64,000 nt of DNA from Atopsyche davidsoni. Lineage: Eukaryota > Arthropoda > Insecta > Trichoptera > Hydrobiosidae. The stretch lies in NCBI GenBank assembly GCA_022113835.1, contig JAILWY010000008.1:77001-141000 (forward strand), read 5' to 3'. This document shows positions 1-14,055 of the stretch, piece by piece (positions within the stretch are counted from its first letter, which is position 1; each line of letters opens with the position of its first letter). A program made the translations under genes and the position numbers. The notes beneath the pieces were generated by a model that saw only the letters and a program-made list of their open reading frames with translations, was not told the origin of the DNA and searched no databases.

Positions 1-1746
1 TTTGGTAACATCGAATCCACTTGCAGCGCCCCCCCTCACAACATTTTTGAAGACGGAGGTCTCGCAGTCGAAGTTTGACTATCAGATGATTCATAAATTT
101 TGGAACACCGAATAAAATATGAAAAATAATGTGGGCTCTATGCGTATAGATGTTTAAGAGTACGCAGCACTAGAGGCGCCCCGACCAGGTCCGGACCCCC
201 ATGTTGACCCCCCCTTCGCGCACAGCTGATCCCATGGGAAATGCTTCATCCCCGAGTCGGGCCGTCCGTCCTCCGCGCCTTAGTGGGGGTCGCTGAGGAA
301 GGGCGTCAGGAGCTCTGCGTAAGGAGGAAGGACTCTCGCTTGTCACTCAGTACTCATTAACGCTGACGCTGATCGTCATCTGTCTCGCAGGCTAGTTATT
401 AGCACAATCCAGTTAAATGGAAGAAAAACTCTCCCCCCCCTTTAGAGGTTTTATATGTTTTTTATAATACATGATAAGCCTAATCGCTCGAACTCATCAT
501 TACATGATTATTTCAAAAGATGCTTGCTCAGTCGTGGCCCTCGGTCGGTGATAATTATAATTCATCTAGATTTTCTAAGTTTTGATATTGATTTGGAAAG
601 ATTCGAGTGTGATGAATCAAAAATAATTTCAATATTTAGTAAAAATATTTTTTTAAGAAACGACTGGATTATTTGCGCAGACGCCGCCTCGCCCCGCCCG
701 CTCGAGACCTCGCAGCATCACGATTACGTTAATGACTAAATGCCCGCTCAGAGGGTTGCGATCCACTGGAACTCACTCGTCTTAAAAAACCGATCCATGA
801 ATCTCACGAGAAATTTGACTGCGATCTGATTTTTCCATACCAACTGAGCTCTTAATCTCTATGTCCGTCATCGTACGACTTCACGATCTTCAAATCGCGT
901 CGCGACGTGCGAGGCAGCCGGTGAGTATTGGAATATAGAATTGACCGATTGAAATTTGCTTCAGATGTTTAATAATCAAAAAAAAATCCCATGTCTTTTA
1001 AATTTTTTTGATGTTTTTCAGAAAAAAGTCAAGTGCAAACCATAAAATGTCTGTTGTGTGAAGATCTTCCCCCTGAAATATCGTTGACTTTTAATCAAAC
1101 CTATGAGATAACCCCCAAGTCGTCGATTTTAATCCAACAAGTGATAAGTTGAAAATATATGGACACGCGCTACTGGAGGACGAGAGAAGATGGAAAAGGG
1201 AAGAGGAAGGAGAGCGAAGAGGCAAAAGGAAAAAAAAACTGTAAATTCACTAATAAATTGGCCGTCGGGGTATTACATTAATCCAGAGTAAGCTCCTCCA
1301 GGACATTCCGGGGTACTTTATCGGCTTATCATAACTTCACGAGGGTTCATTGATGCTGAAACCATCGAACGTTTGGGTAATAGCGATTCAGGAAATATTT
1401 AATACGGCATGACGATAGGAAATTGAGCATGTCTCAACCACTTACAGGCCATAGTAAACATGGCATTGCAATAAAATATGTATTCGAATTACGTTGACTT
1501 TCCCGTAGATAAATAATTGTACTCTTTTATAAATTTCATTTAATATATATATATATATCGTTCCAGATTAGAAGAGTGCCAGCAGAGTAACGGTCACCAT
1601 TTGGATAACATCATCTTTTTGAAATAATTTTCCATTTTGTATTCTTATAACCAACAGTAAAAAAAGTTCTTGATTACTAGTAGTTTTTGTTTTACTGAAC
1701 TAACAAATACCCGATATTCTGTTTGGACACACTGTATATATATAGT
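1..1746. other. non-coding stretch, no gene seen
   Basis: Mixed-composition sequence without a recognisable coding exon. The open frame at 455..739 is short, has no recognisable motif and no splice context. I see nothing here beyond simple A/T and C runs. Confidence 0.5.
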
Positions 1747-1755
1747 ACATTTAAA

Positions 1756-1853
<98 letters not shown>

Positions 1854-1863
1854 CTTTAAATGT
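1747..1863. repeat. (TA)n microsatellite closed by an inverted repeat
   Basis: About 90 bp of nearly pure (TA)n is bracketed by ACATTTAAAGT at 1747..1757 and its exact complement ACTTTAAATGT at 1853..1863. The whole 117 bp is therefore self-complementary and could extrude as one hairpin. The Ile/Tyr open frames running through it are translation artefacts of the dinucleotide. Confidence 0.9.
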
Positions 1864-2642
1864 TTGTTTATTATTTATTTAAATAAACATTTAATATTAT
1901 TTATGTACATATTTATACTATATGCGTTGTTTTCGTGGTATGATCAAAACTAAAGTTAAATAATTTGATTTAACATTTTGTCTACAAATATATATATTTT
2001 TTAAATTGTGTTATTGCACACAAATACGATCTTGGAATGAACCTCTCAGAGGCGCTCATTGAAATTTGATGAATTAAGTGTTTCTTATGTATTTTCTTAA
2101 CTGGGAATTTGAAGCAGAAGGCGCCGCTTGATAAATGATCAAATTAGACAAACAATATCTATCGGCATTCAACTACAGTAGTTTCTATAAGAGATTAGAG
2201 CGAGAGTGGCCCAAGGAGCGCCCCCTGAGAGTCTCGCTAGCGATTGTCAGAGAGATTTCAAGTCTGAATACCGCATATATCATTTTTAGAAATGGTATTT
2301 TTTAATATTAAACATATTTGGTATTTTTATGAAATAATTTTATATTATTATTCAACACTATTACAAATACTTTTGTATTTAAAAAAAAAAAGGTTTAAAA
2401 TATTACAAAACCACATCACATACATCAACAGTTTTTTTAAATAAAACTCAGTACTGTCCGCATTGATTCAATTGCGTATCCGTTCGAGTTACGAATTATT
2501 AATCGATTATATCGAACGATCGGTTGTTCGATTGGCCAGCGAGAGGCGGCCTGCGAGGGTCGGCTGGGCGCACTCCCCCGGACCAGTTTGTCCACCGGCC
2601 CTACAAGGAAGCGGCCCTCGAGCCCCGGCCTGCTCGGGGGCA

Positions 2643-2671
2643 GGGGCGCGGGCGCGGGCGCGGGCGCGGGC
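2643..2671. repeat. GGGCGC hexanucleotide array
   Basis: About five head-to-tail copies of a GGGCGC-type hexamer sit inside a local GC-rich island. One strand is extremely G-rich. Short open frames on both strands here are by-products of the repeat. Confidence 0.8.
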
Positions 2672-3665
2672 TCATCTGTCCAACAAAATGTCTGATTTTA
2701 AAATGTTCTTATGGCAATATGACGTCCCGACGTCGTTAGATTAGAGTGCATCTCTTTTCCTTTTTATATCCTTAAATTTGTTCGCATTCAACCTGGCTGA
2801 CGAGTCATTTATCGGTAGAGGTTTTCTAGGGAACTAATCACCCGATTCCTTCTAGTAAACGCGAGCACCTCCTCATTGATTCCTCTGACGCCTATTCTTC
2901 ATACTCCATTACACAACTTAGACAAAAGTGACGAGCTTCAATGAGATCTGTTCGATTAGAGAGCGCACACTGAAATTAATGAGAAATAATCTTCGATTTC
3001 GACCTAGAGGATAATGTAGCAATGAAACAAAATACAATTTACTTATTTTATAGAATGCGTTGTACGAATACAATCTTTTTACAAATTACTACTACTAATT
3101 GTATTACTAAAATGTATTAGAATAACTATACTATTTAAAAATACAGAAAATTATTCCAAAACCGTTCTTTGTTGAAATCAATGGACGTAAATACCATAGT
3201 AACAGAACACACAAAAAATAATCAAAACGAAACTTGTTGACACAGTAGATGGAGCTCGCAGAGAAAACAATGCGCGATGAGACAGGAGCGGAAGTCCGTC
3301 CGGGTGACTCGGTGGCCGGGCTGGTTGCGCAGAACCAGGACAGCTATCAGCTACACGATGCATGCACCGCGCATGGCACTCTAGATTTAGCAGGTCCATT
3401 GTCTTTACGTGTGTTTTACGCGCTTGAATCCGATGATTCAAATTCTCGCTTATCACAGCTGTCGAGAGAAGTGAAAAAAAGAATTTAAATTAATAATTAT
3501 ATTTTATGAATACTAACTAATTCACAAAAAGAAAACAAGAATGGACGCATAGCGACGACTGCGCGGGGGCAGCGGGCCAGGCGCGATGCTCGGAGTCGCC
3601 AGCGGGCCGCGCCAGTTTCCCGCCGGCCTCAGCTGCGCGAGCACCTCCGCCGCGACCGCGCCCAT

Positions 3666-3784
3666 CACCCGCGCCCAGTGCCCGCGCCCAGTGCCCGCGC
3701 CCAGTGCCCGCGCCCACTGCCCGCGCCCACTGCCCGCGCCCAGTGCCCGCGCCCAGTGCCCGCGCCCAGTGCCCGCGCCCAGTG
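3666..3784. repeat. 13-bp GC-rich minisatellite
   Basis: About nine copies of the 13-mer GCCCGCGCCCAGT, some with CAC in place of CAG, lie in tandem. Because 13 is not a multiple of three, all frames cycle through the repeat without stops, which explains the Ala/Pro/Arg-rich frames on both strands. No gene is implied. Confidence 0.88.
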
Positions 3785-6700
3785 CTCAGAATGGATTCTA
3801 ATTTGTTAGTAGTATATTTATAAACATATCAGTACTAAACTGGATAAATGGTTTTTATTTCTCTTTTACTATCTTTCGTTGGATGTATTGGTTGAAAATA
3901 TTGTATTTGTAAATTTTTTAATGAAATAAAATAGTAGTTGCAATTCACAAAAATTGAAATAGCCGTTTTTATAAACTTTGATTTGATTAGTTTTATGAGG
4001 TGGCTTATAATTTTTGAAGGACGTTTTCCTTCGGCGGAAAGCGCGACGCCCGGGGACGACGGAAACCCCGGTGGGGGTTTGTGATTGTGACGGGGGAGGG
4101 GGAGGTCTGTGGTCCAATATCTTTTTTAGGATTTATATATTTATGCCAGTGTTATCTGAGAATAACTTGCAAAATTAAAAAAAATAATATTTTTAGTGTA
4201 TGGTTTTATGTTTTGAAAATGTAAAATTATTTTTTATACAAATAAAGGCCTTCCCAGTATACGATCAGTGAGCGTAGAAGAACATCCGCTTATTTATTTA
4301 TTTAAAAATTATGTATTTAAATTATTTTTGATAAAAAAATAAAGATAGAATAACACAAATCTATTCTTATGACCAAATAACTCTAGAATAACATACATCC
4401 TGTATTTATGGCAATGTCAGTACATACTCGTATTTAGATACAAGTATTATTGCATACTTCTAAGATGAACATAATGGTTTTGTCTGCGCGAATTGTTTCT
4501 TTGAATTGAGGTTGCTTTTTTCACAATTCTATAGAATTATAAATAATTATTTTGGTGGATGTGGCATGCAAGTTCCGAAGTGAGCTTGACACTTCCCCGA
4601 TGAGGCCAGGGTGCTGCAGAGCCCGGTGGCCACTAATCCGCCGAGCCACTGTCGAGAGCACGCGCGTGAATGAAACCTGGCACGCGAGGTTCAAGTCCGC
4701 TCAGAGGCAACGTGGAACTGGAAACACCTCCTGTCTTGTCGCAGCTGTGGTTCGTCTACTGTAGGGAGTGCTCGCGAAATAGGATACATACATTTAAAAT
4801 TATAGATATTTAAAGTTTATCAAAATCACATTAAGGTAATTAGTCCCCGCTTGTAAGTGAGGGCTTCCGTATGAGTCCAAAGTCGTGCGGTGGGTGATTC
4901 TTAACTCAATGAATATATTTAGAACCCATCTCTTTACTATAGAAGACTAGTTAAATAATAAACATCTTGGCATTTACAAATATATATATTGTGAATAAAA
5001 AGTAATATTTATAGTATATAAAAGTGGTCTACGTATAGTGTTTATTAAAGAAGTGGAAATTCTGTATAAATAGGAAGTGCTCCGTGAAGTGAGATTAATA
5101 CAGTGTGTTCCAAAAACGAATGGCCGCCGCCATGGAGGCCCGCCTGAAGCCGCGCCGACAGAGCCGATAGACTCCAGCTTGCAGATCATCAGCAGGTCAG
5201 CTTTTGCGCCAACCATCTCTGACTTGTAATTGCAGTACGATCGACACGAGCCGCAGTGAAATTATTTTAAGTTTAAGTTGAAGTGAATCGCACAGATTGT
5301 CGTCGTCTAATGAATACTCCAGCAGTTTTGTGACGTATTAGGGTTTATTTATATTAGTTATGTTAACGCTATAGATTCATTTTTACCCGACAATTTTGTT
5401 TCGTGAAATATACGGTCGTTTTTAAATTATAGATTTAGAAAAAAGTTATTTTACTTGTTACGCTACAGACCTTTAAGCCGCAAAATGGGTATTTAACGGG
5501 CTGATTATCCGAGTTTGAATGTCTGAATTGAACACAAATGAAAATGAGCACGCCATTGAAATGAATTCTCAGTGAAGTCATAAGTAGTTTGAAATTTGGT
5601 TATTGGTCGAGTCCCACGCACCTGCTGCGCCGCCCGCGTGGCGAGCAGTCGAGCGGCAGACAGACACTGTAGTCTGTAGTATTTGTCTATTTGAAAAGAA
5701 AAATAAACCCACTCTAGTTTAAGTTATATGAGTGTGGGGAAAAATATTCAACAGATGCTGCCAGTACGTGTAGAGGTTTGCGGCACACACGTGGAACTTA
5801 GATAAGAGATGTTAGCAAGTCATTGTGTATTTATAATTCCATACCGTATTCGTGCTTGTAAATATCGGTTAAATTCATATTGAGTCATAGGGTCCCGGTG
5901 GTCAAAACGATTGAGTCATCAGGTCTTTTTTAAAAACGTTAACTAAACAATGCTATTTTTATTTACATATTTATAAAGAAAATTTTGAAAATAAAATAAA
6001 AAGTTACGTGCAATTCAAACATAACCTTTCTTTTTGCACAATATTAAGAATTTCGGTGGCCATATGTATCGGGTGCCATTGCTTTGTGCATATTATTTAG
6101 TTATGGCATGCAGTGTAGACAGACGAGTCCTAACCGGCGACTCACCCTGACTCGTGTGAGGGAGCCTTCCCGAGTTTGCTGGTCGTTGGACGGGAGTCCC
6201 GGTGACATCTCTGCTGGTATGCGATAAATAAGTTTATTTGTTATAATTTTGGTATGTGTACCGTTGAAAGTACTAAATATAAAATATAAAATTTGAAATT
6301 ATCCCATTTACCACAAAAAGGTGGACGTTTTTTCACCGTTGACTTGTACAAAAGATAATTAGTGTTTAACCTCTGCAAGAATGTGCGGAACGAGCGGCCG
6401 GCGGAGCGAGCGAGAAGGCGCGCCAGAGCGGCGCCTTCTCGCTCTCTCGCTGCTGAGATCTAAATTTCAAATGAATGGACCGAAATGTGACCGAAGCAGT
6501 TTCCGAGTACACGGCATGGATGACGTCACCACAAGGGGCAACTCCCGCCTGGACCTGGGCTAAATATTTTATGTAATTTAGATACTTGAACACATTTTTT
6601 TAAAAATTATATATATATATATATAGTAAGAATAAAAAAATAAAGTTGAATAATCCACAGCTTGGCGACGGCTAAGCGATAGGGTCGAAATACTTTTCCA

Positions 6701-9700
6701 TAACTTGTTCGTCATCTTCATCGGGTGCTTCTCTTCAGAGGCGGCTGGCGACCATCTCACTGAGAATATACTCATGCTGAGCCAGTGTTCATGGTTTTAT
6801 AAGAAGGAAATAGTAAAAAACAAAATGTATTAAATAAAAAAAAGTATAACATTACATAAAGTCAAATATTTCATACGTGTCAGTAGAGTGGAATTCTGCA
6901 TGTCGGCAAACGGCCGTCCTGAAAGATGACTTCCTCACTCCCGCCGCTGTCGGCCACCGCACTCGCCTGGCAGGCGACTCGGCAGCAGGGTTGTCGGGAC
7001 GATAGTAATTGTATAGATAGGCTTTCTTATGTTAATGGTTTATGCTTTATATTCAACAGATAAATAGCAAAAATATGTTTTTTAAAAAATAGTTTTCATA
7101 TTCCATAAACTTAAATAATCAATAGTGTATATATTTTTTGGTCTGAATGAGCAAATGAACTACTGCACACTTGCGCGTCCAGGGCTGCACAGGTGGGGGG
7201 GGAGGGATCGAGGAAGATTGCCGGGCCGAGCCACTGCGGACCGCTTGGGAGTCTAGAATGGACTCGTTGGGGCCATCGAGTGACTTCATTTGCTCGAAAT
7301 ATATTTTTATATAGATTTATTTACAACGATGACAAATCACGACCTAAAAGATTTTTCAAAAATATTTATTTCCCCGTTAGGAAGCAATCGAGGTAGTTGC
7401 AACCTATCAGAGGCAGTTGTAGCTGTCCTTCTATATGTAAAAATTTACTGCAAATCTGCATTAGGTAGTCTCTCCATATGGGCTTCCTTTATTGTAGAAC
7501 CTAGAGATAACAGTATTGTATGTCTATTTTTTGGATTGAACGTCAATCAAGTGCGTATTTATTACCTATTACAGATTTATATTATTACTGATATGATTAG
7601 TAATAATATAAACCTTAGTTATATACATTAGTACACCGGTCATGTAAGCCTGGGATGTGGGTTTAAATCCCACACAAATCACGATGATATTTTTCTGAGA
7701 ATTTCTTTAATCATCTTCTATGTGTGAACTAATGTGCCTAATCATATTAGTAACAACAGTATTGAAAAAAATAAGCTTATCGCTCTACTGAGAATCGGCC
7801 CACGATACAAACCGGCTGCAGGCGTCACTGTGTATAAAAAAATTTGAAAATTAACTTTCTATGAAAAATCTATATATGTAGTTTCAATTTGCAAGTAATA
7901 AAAGTTATATTAGAGTAGCACATGCGCTACAACATATCATTAGAAATTTAAAAAAAACTGTCTTTCCGTACCCTTTTAAGGTCTTGTGGTCGCCTTTTAG
8001 GGTTTATCGGCATACATTTGCACAGTTCGATATAAAAAAATGAGCGAGCGAGGGTCCGCCTCGAGGAGCGAGCCTCCCGGGCAGTCCTGGAGTGCAGCTA
8101 CTGGAGTGGGAGGCACTAGTGGCGGCGGGTGCATGCAGTACAATCAACCTCACCACTGAAACGGCCAATTGGACGACTTTAAACTTAGTAAGTAACCAAA
8201 AAAGTTATAAAGCACCGTAGAGCTGAGAATTAAGGTGAGAGTTTCTCGATACCGGCAGTATAAGTATTATCATATTATTTGCATAATTTTTATTTTTTCT
8301 CGTGAGTTTGACAATCGTGTCTTCCGATGCAAAGTGATTATAACGCCTACTTTGCCGTTTAGCCTTCGTGACTCACTACTCCGCCGGCACGGCGCGGCGT
8401 ATTTAACTTGTGAATTTATTTATTACTCGAACATTTTGCAAAAGAAGCCGCAATATGTGGTTTTAAGGATGAAGTCCTTCAGCCTACTCGGGTGAGTGCG
8501 CCGCGCCGCTCCCGGTTTCCGTATTTGGTAGGGAAGGGAGGCAGGTCGGAGCGAGGCTCGCCGTCGGGGGGAGGGGAGGTCCATTGTCTATGAGAGCCTG
8601 ACGGTTACTGGAACACTTCATTCTCTGTGGTTTATTTTCTAATTTATATTTTTGTTGGTATTGTACCGCCGGTTATACGGTTCTATGAATTTGTGGTATA
8701 AAAATCGACAGCATCGCCGTGTTGCTTAGCAAATATAGAGATGGCAGTATAATTGCGGGAAATATTAACTAATGCTCTGTATAAGTGAGTAATCAGATAT
8801 TTTCGATTGATTTCGAAAATTTGATTTAGATTTTGTTGAATCCTAATACACAGCTCCTGACGTCTAACACGTGGCCGAATAACAGGAGGTCACTTCTGTC
8901 CTGTGTGCTTGATGAACGAGAGATCCGAGGAGTTTCTGGTCCTTTGTGCTTAAAAAGAGAAGGCAACTTACAAAAAGGTCGTACCTAGAAAAGATTTATG
9001 AGAAAAGTAGGAGTCTTTGGTTGGAAACAAATTTACTGAGACAGTGAGAGTGCATTCACCCTGCAGAAGCATCGCCGAGCTAATCGACGGAGCCGATGAT
9101 CGAGACACATTTTTCAGTTATTGAGTCCATTTAAAATAGATTATAAAATTATTTTTAATGCGATTTAATAATTACAAGTATCGACGATGTCTCTGAAAAG
9201 TAGAAGAATCCCGATTGTATAAGTGAAAATCTTAGTATTTAATTTGCTTTTATTTAAATGCAAAAAATAAAGAATCATAAATTAAATATCTGCAAAAATT
9301 AAAACTAAATTAATTTCACGATATCAAAGAGAAGTGGAGAGTTACGAACAGGTCGTTGATAAATTCTGAAGTGATACTGAAAAAATGGAAAAATATCCCC
9401 GAGATGAGCTATTTTTCCTGGCGCAAAGCTGGCTCCGCCCTCGAGAAGTGCCCCAGAGCTGCGGCTCTGCACAAGGCGCGGAATGCCCGCCGCCGTCTAG
9501 ACGAGGCGCGGGGCTGAAAAACGAGGGCGAGCGCCCAGGAATCCGGCCCGGGAGCTCCGCCTTGTCTTGCAGCACGGGTAGGTTGGTTTGAAGATGACAA
9601 GAATATTTTGATCCAACAGTTTCAATGAAAAATATAATTATAATATTATATTAATCGATAAAACTCTCCAAATATTCATAAAACAAATACTCTCGAGCTT

Positions 9701-11231
9701 TGCGGCCGTGATGGGTTGACATGTGTGGCGTAAAGCCCGTTTGTCTGATAATGTTGAAATGTTTGTCTCGAGAGCGTTGCAGTGCTGCGACTGAACACAC
9801 AAGAAATAATGTGTTTCAAATTTATATTTAATTGATAAAAAAAGTCATCGAAAAAACCGTGTCGAGTATTGTAAATGTTATCGGTTTGAGGAATTTGAGT
9901 ATTGTTCTGTTGAATTGCATTTAGCAATCCTTTCGATTTCCGTTTTTCACTCATCAATAAGAAAAACTTTATATTCAATGATATATCTTGAAATCAATGT
10001 AAGGTCCTCGAGCAAAGAGCATTCAAACTCAAATCTCCCCATGAGGGACGAAGGCCGCAAGCTGAAAGCAGACGGACGGATAAGGCCTACCCGCGTGTCT
10101 CCGGATTAGCCTTTTTACCCACAGTAAAATAATTATGAACCTACAACACAAAAAAAATCTTCTAATGGGTATTATTCTCTCAGAACATGAAGGCAGTTTA
10201 TTATTTCGTCAGAACTACAATCGAATAACTTTGCTTCACTCGAGTTCGAACTCGTTCGAGTACGGTTTGATAGAAGGAAAACAGGGGAAATACATAAACT
10301 CTTATATACAAATATGGTACACGCAGAATTAGTTATACTATTAAATATACTTGGAAAAGGAACTAGTAAAATGTGCTTGGAAAAGGTGACATTCTAAACA
10401 GTGCTAGTCTCGCGAGGATGTCTTACCCCGGGACAGGCGCGGCATTACCGACATACCATCGGGCGTGCAGTTTTTCGTTGCGCAGGCCGCGCTGGTCCAG
10501 AATCATATTTTAAATCCAGTATACCATACAATGGTGAAAGATGGAAGTGGCGCTCGTTTTATAACACAAAAAATATAAGAGACGACAATCTCGCCATCGC
10601 CACCGTACCTCTGGCGATAATTTTACAGTGCTTTGTATGCAGACAGGGTGACCATAACCGACTGCAAGTGAGTCACTATCTAAGCAGAATGCCTTGTGAG
10701 ATACCAGCTCAGTGGCGTGCAGATGATGGACACCCTAGCGTCGCAACGGCCTTAATTACTTATTTTTTTCGCTTCAATAAAATCAATAAAATCTGATATG
10801 ATAAGAGTCTGTCGAATCACAGCGCCCAGCGCTCACTCGTGGGCGCACACTCACGGGCTCTAAAAACAATATTATTTATTCTATAACTAGGTAAATATAT
10901 TATTGTTGCTTTTTATTTAATATTTGGTATCGATGCTTGTTATCAAATTCGCATTTTTAAAGGCTTAAAACGTACATAAAATCAATGCAACCGATTCACA
11001 CAATATTAAGAAAAATCCTGAAATAATGGTAACAATCGATTAACTAAATAGTATTTATAATATAACAAGATTCTATTTGATAAGTCACATAAAGGTTAAG
11101 TTATTAGCTAATTGTGCTAATTTAGTTAGTAGCTGTAAGTTTGGAGGCAATTTTAGGATGTAGTGCAGATACGAACATTTTCGACATATGGAATAGGACA
11201 TACAAAGGAAAGGGGCTGCTGATGTTCACAA

Positions 11232-11371
<140 letters not shown>

Positions 11372-11576
11372 GAAGTTGTTGTTGTTGATTGTTTAACAGA
11401 ACGCACGTGTCAGCATTGGAATTATAAAACAGCAAAAAAGATAGCGAAAAATCATTACATAAATTGAAAAATATGTAATTGATTAATGTTTTTTTCTTTG
11501 TTTATAGAAAATGAGTTTTATTTCAGACTGTAAAACCGACATCAATTTCTTGTGAACCTTGTATGTCTATGTATAT

Positions 11577-11583
<7 letters not shown>

Positions 11584-11667
<84 letters not shown>
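11584..11667. repeat. (TA)n microsatellite with CA leader
   Basis: About 84 bp of nearly pure (TA)n preceded by ACACACACA. It is the second large TA array within 400 bp. Confidence 0.95.
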
Positions 11668-11673
<6 letters not shown>

Positions 11674-12772
11674 GATTTAGTGACATTTGTAAACATTGAC
11701 GGAATACGCGCCTCTGCAGTCTGTCAACACTTTGGCCGTACTCGGTCGCGGCGGCACCGGCGAAGCCTCCATTTATCAGCGAAATCTCACAAAAACTGCC
11801 GATATTCGCTACACACGGTACATGTTGGTAAACAATGCGATTTATCGCATCGTGTGTGAGGCGCTATATATGTTTATATATCTATGTACATATAATTCTA
11901 TATTCTAAAATAATATAAATGCAAAGTTGTTTTTATTTTAGTTTCACGGCAGATGAATCCATGACGTAGAAATTGAAGACTTGGGGGTTGTGTGTTCGTT
12001 TCTTCTCACTTCATGAGAGTCCACCCACATTGACCGCCGAAGCTCCCCCAGACACGAGGTCAGTTCCTAGCATTACGTCTGCTAGAATTATTGTCACGTA
12101 TTTATAATTACTATCATCATATTGATGAATTGAAAAATATGCAACTGTGAGATTCGTCTCGTAACAAAAAAATGTGTAGATATTGTTATAATTAAAAAAA
12201 TAATGCTAATATTTATTTACAATATGTTTTACGTGTACTTGCAAAATACTTTAAGTATCAAAAGAATATTGAAACAATTTCATGTTTATAAATAATCTAA
12301 AAGCATATTAAAAGTATAAAATTGCAAAGGTCTTGTATTCGCTGATACATAGTAGCCCAGCTTCCGTGCAGGTAGAGTAGAGTGCTTTGCATAATTTAGA
12401 GCGATGAGCGTTTTTTTTCCAAAAAATACCCAGTCCTCGGACTCCTGACCGTTCCGCGACCGTACCGTGACTGTCCCGCGACTGTTCCGTGAATAGTTAA
12501 CATCGCTTTGATTGCTTTGTGCTGACTTGCACTCGTATTCTGTATTAATTGCACTCAATGAATGCCGAAGCCTTTGTTAACAGTTGGTAATAAATATGAA
12601 GTACAAACGATTGAGTACAACATTTGAATAAACCCTGTCAGTGACAAAGTTCTCGAGTAAGAGCTGCTTCGACATGATCTTTGTTATATTATAACTATTT
12701 CTTGTAAATGATGACTCAAAACTATAAGAGAATATCTCTTTTATCCATATTTTTATCAAAACCAATATAATA
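11668..12772. other. non-coding stretch before the mariner
   Basis: A moderately GC-rich segment at about 11696..11860 has open frames in two phases but no recognisable motif. The rest is AT-rich. No exon or element ends are evident until the mariner terminus. Confidence 0.45.
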
Positions 12773-13062
12773 TTAGCCGTACAAATAAGTTTTCAAGGAT
12801 TTTTTTTAAGTTTGACGATTTATTGTGAAAAAGTTGTTACAAGTTCATTTTTCAAAGTATTGTTCATCGCTAGCCACTACTTTTCTCCATCTTTCTGGCA
12901 ATTTTCGGATACCATCTCGAAAAAACAATGTGTCTTTTGATGCAATCCATGAATCGATCCAATTTTGAACTTCTTCAAATAAGCGGAAGTACTGACTCTT
13001 AAGAGCCTGCGTCATCGACAAAAACAAATAGTAGTCGAAAGAAGCAATATCTGGACTATATA

Positions 13063-13096
<34 letters not shown>

Positions 13097-14055
13097 AAGG
13101 TATGTTTTGACAGGCTGCGCAACATGTGGCCGAGCGTTGTCATGTTGTAAAATTACCTTGTCGTACCTCTCCTCGTATTGTGGCTGTTTTTTCTGCAGTG
13201 TTCGGCTCAAACGCATCAATTGAGTTTGATAAAGTTACCTTGTGATGGTTTCACTTGGTGGTAGCAGGTCATAGTATACCACGCCCAATTTGTCTCACCA
13301 AATACAGAGCATGACCTTTCAACCATGAATATTCGGCTTTGGCATCGATTTTGGCGTATGTCCAGGCATTACCCATGATTTTTTGCGCTTGGGGTTATTG
13401 TATTGAACTTATTGTTTGTCATCAGTCACAATACGATGCAAAAACCCTTTCTTTTTTGCCATTGGAGCAGCTGTTCACAAATAAAAAAACGGCGTTCGAC
13501 GTCTCTCGTCTTCAATTCATACGGCATCCAATATCCTACCTTTTGAACCATTCCGATGGATTTTAAACAAACGGATATGGCTTGTTGAGTCACTCTCAAT
13601 GTTTTTGCGAGTTTTTCTTGCGTTTGGCACGAGTCTTCATCCAATATAGTCTCCAATTCGGCATCCTCAAACTTTTCTGGCCGCCCTTCGCGCTCTTTGT
13701 CATTGGTATTAAATCACCACCTCTAAAACGTTCATACCAAAATTTACACATGGAAATCGATGAAACATGTTTTCCGTAAGCTTCTTGCAGCATTCGATGG
13801 CCTTCAGCTGCACTTTTCTTCAAATGGAAGCAAAAAAGTAAGCTTTCCCGCAAAATGTGTTTTGTTGGCACAAAAGTTGATATATTCGGAGCACACAAAA
13901 TCTAAGTTGTTTCCACTTCAGCGAAATGACACATAATGAAAAAGAAAGTCTAATGGTGGAGTCATAAAATTAAGTTATTTGCGACAATGTCCGTTTCGAT
14001 TTAATACTAGCAACGTGATCTCTTAAAATCCTTGAAAACTTATTTGTACAGCTAA
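12773..14055 (-). mobile_element. mariner (Tc1/mariner) element with both ends
   Basis: The left end reads TTAGCCGTACAAATAAG and the right end, in complement, TTAGCTGTACAAATAAG. The terminal inverted repeats continue through GTTTTCAAGGATTTT with one mismatch. Both outer edges abut TA (12771..12772 and 14056..14057), the signature of mariner insertion. The 1,283-bp length matches a full-size mariner. Transposase remains lie on the minus strand. Ends are near-perfect while the gene is broken, so the copy is immobile unless supplied with transposase. Confidence 0.95.
12845..13898 (-). pseudogene. mariner transposase, frameshifted
   Basis: Three minus-strand segments in different frames make up one mariner transposase. 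The N-terminal part (13898..13596) has the LLFCFHLKKSAAEGHRML helix-turn-helix start. The middle (13656..13426) has TQEKLAKTLRVTQQAIS. The C-terminal part (13219..12845) has HDNARPH and the YSPD-type motif with a trailing D region, ending in PERWRKVVAS. The second catalytic Asp (HDNARPH) and the third (YSPD, then FDYYLF) are visible. The region around the first Asp (13220..13425) is disrupted. Frameshifts join all segments, so no active enzyme is made. The sequence resembles the cecropia/mauritiana side of the family; the subfamily is uncertain. Confidence 0.93.

Noticed and set aside
1670..1953. Ile/Tyr-rich open frames over TA arrays here and at 11.1-11.9, 22.4, 24.4 and 30.1 kb
   Set aside because: They are translations of (TA)n microsatellites, not genes.
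5119..5172. Tiny frame with a perfect GCCGCCATGG start context
   Set aside because: Only 12 codons after the second ATG, no donor site in frame and no recognised product. Probably a GC-rich chance match.
10401..10796. 131-codon plus-strand open frame
   Set aside because: No recognisable motif, no splice context and composition like the surroundings. Kept only as unrecognised.
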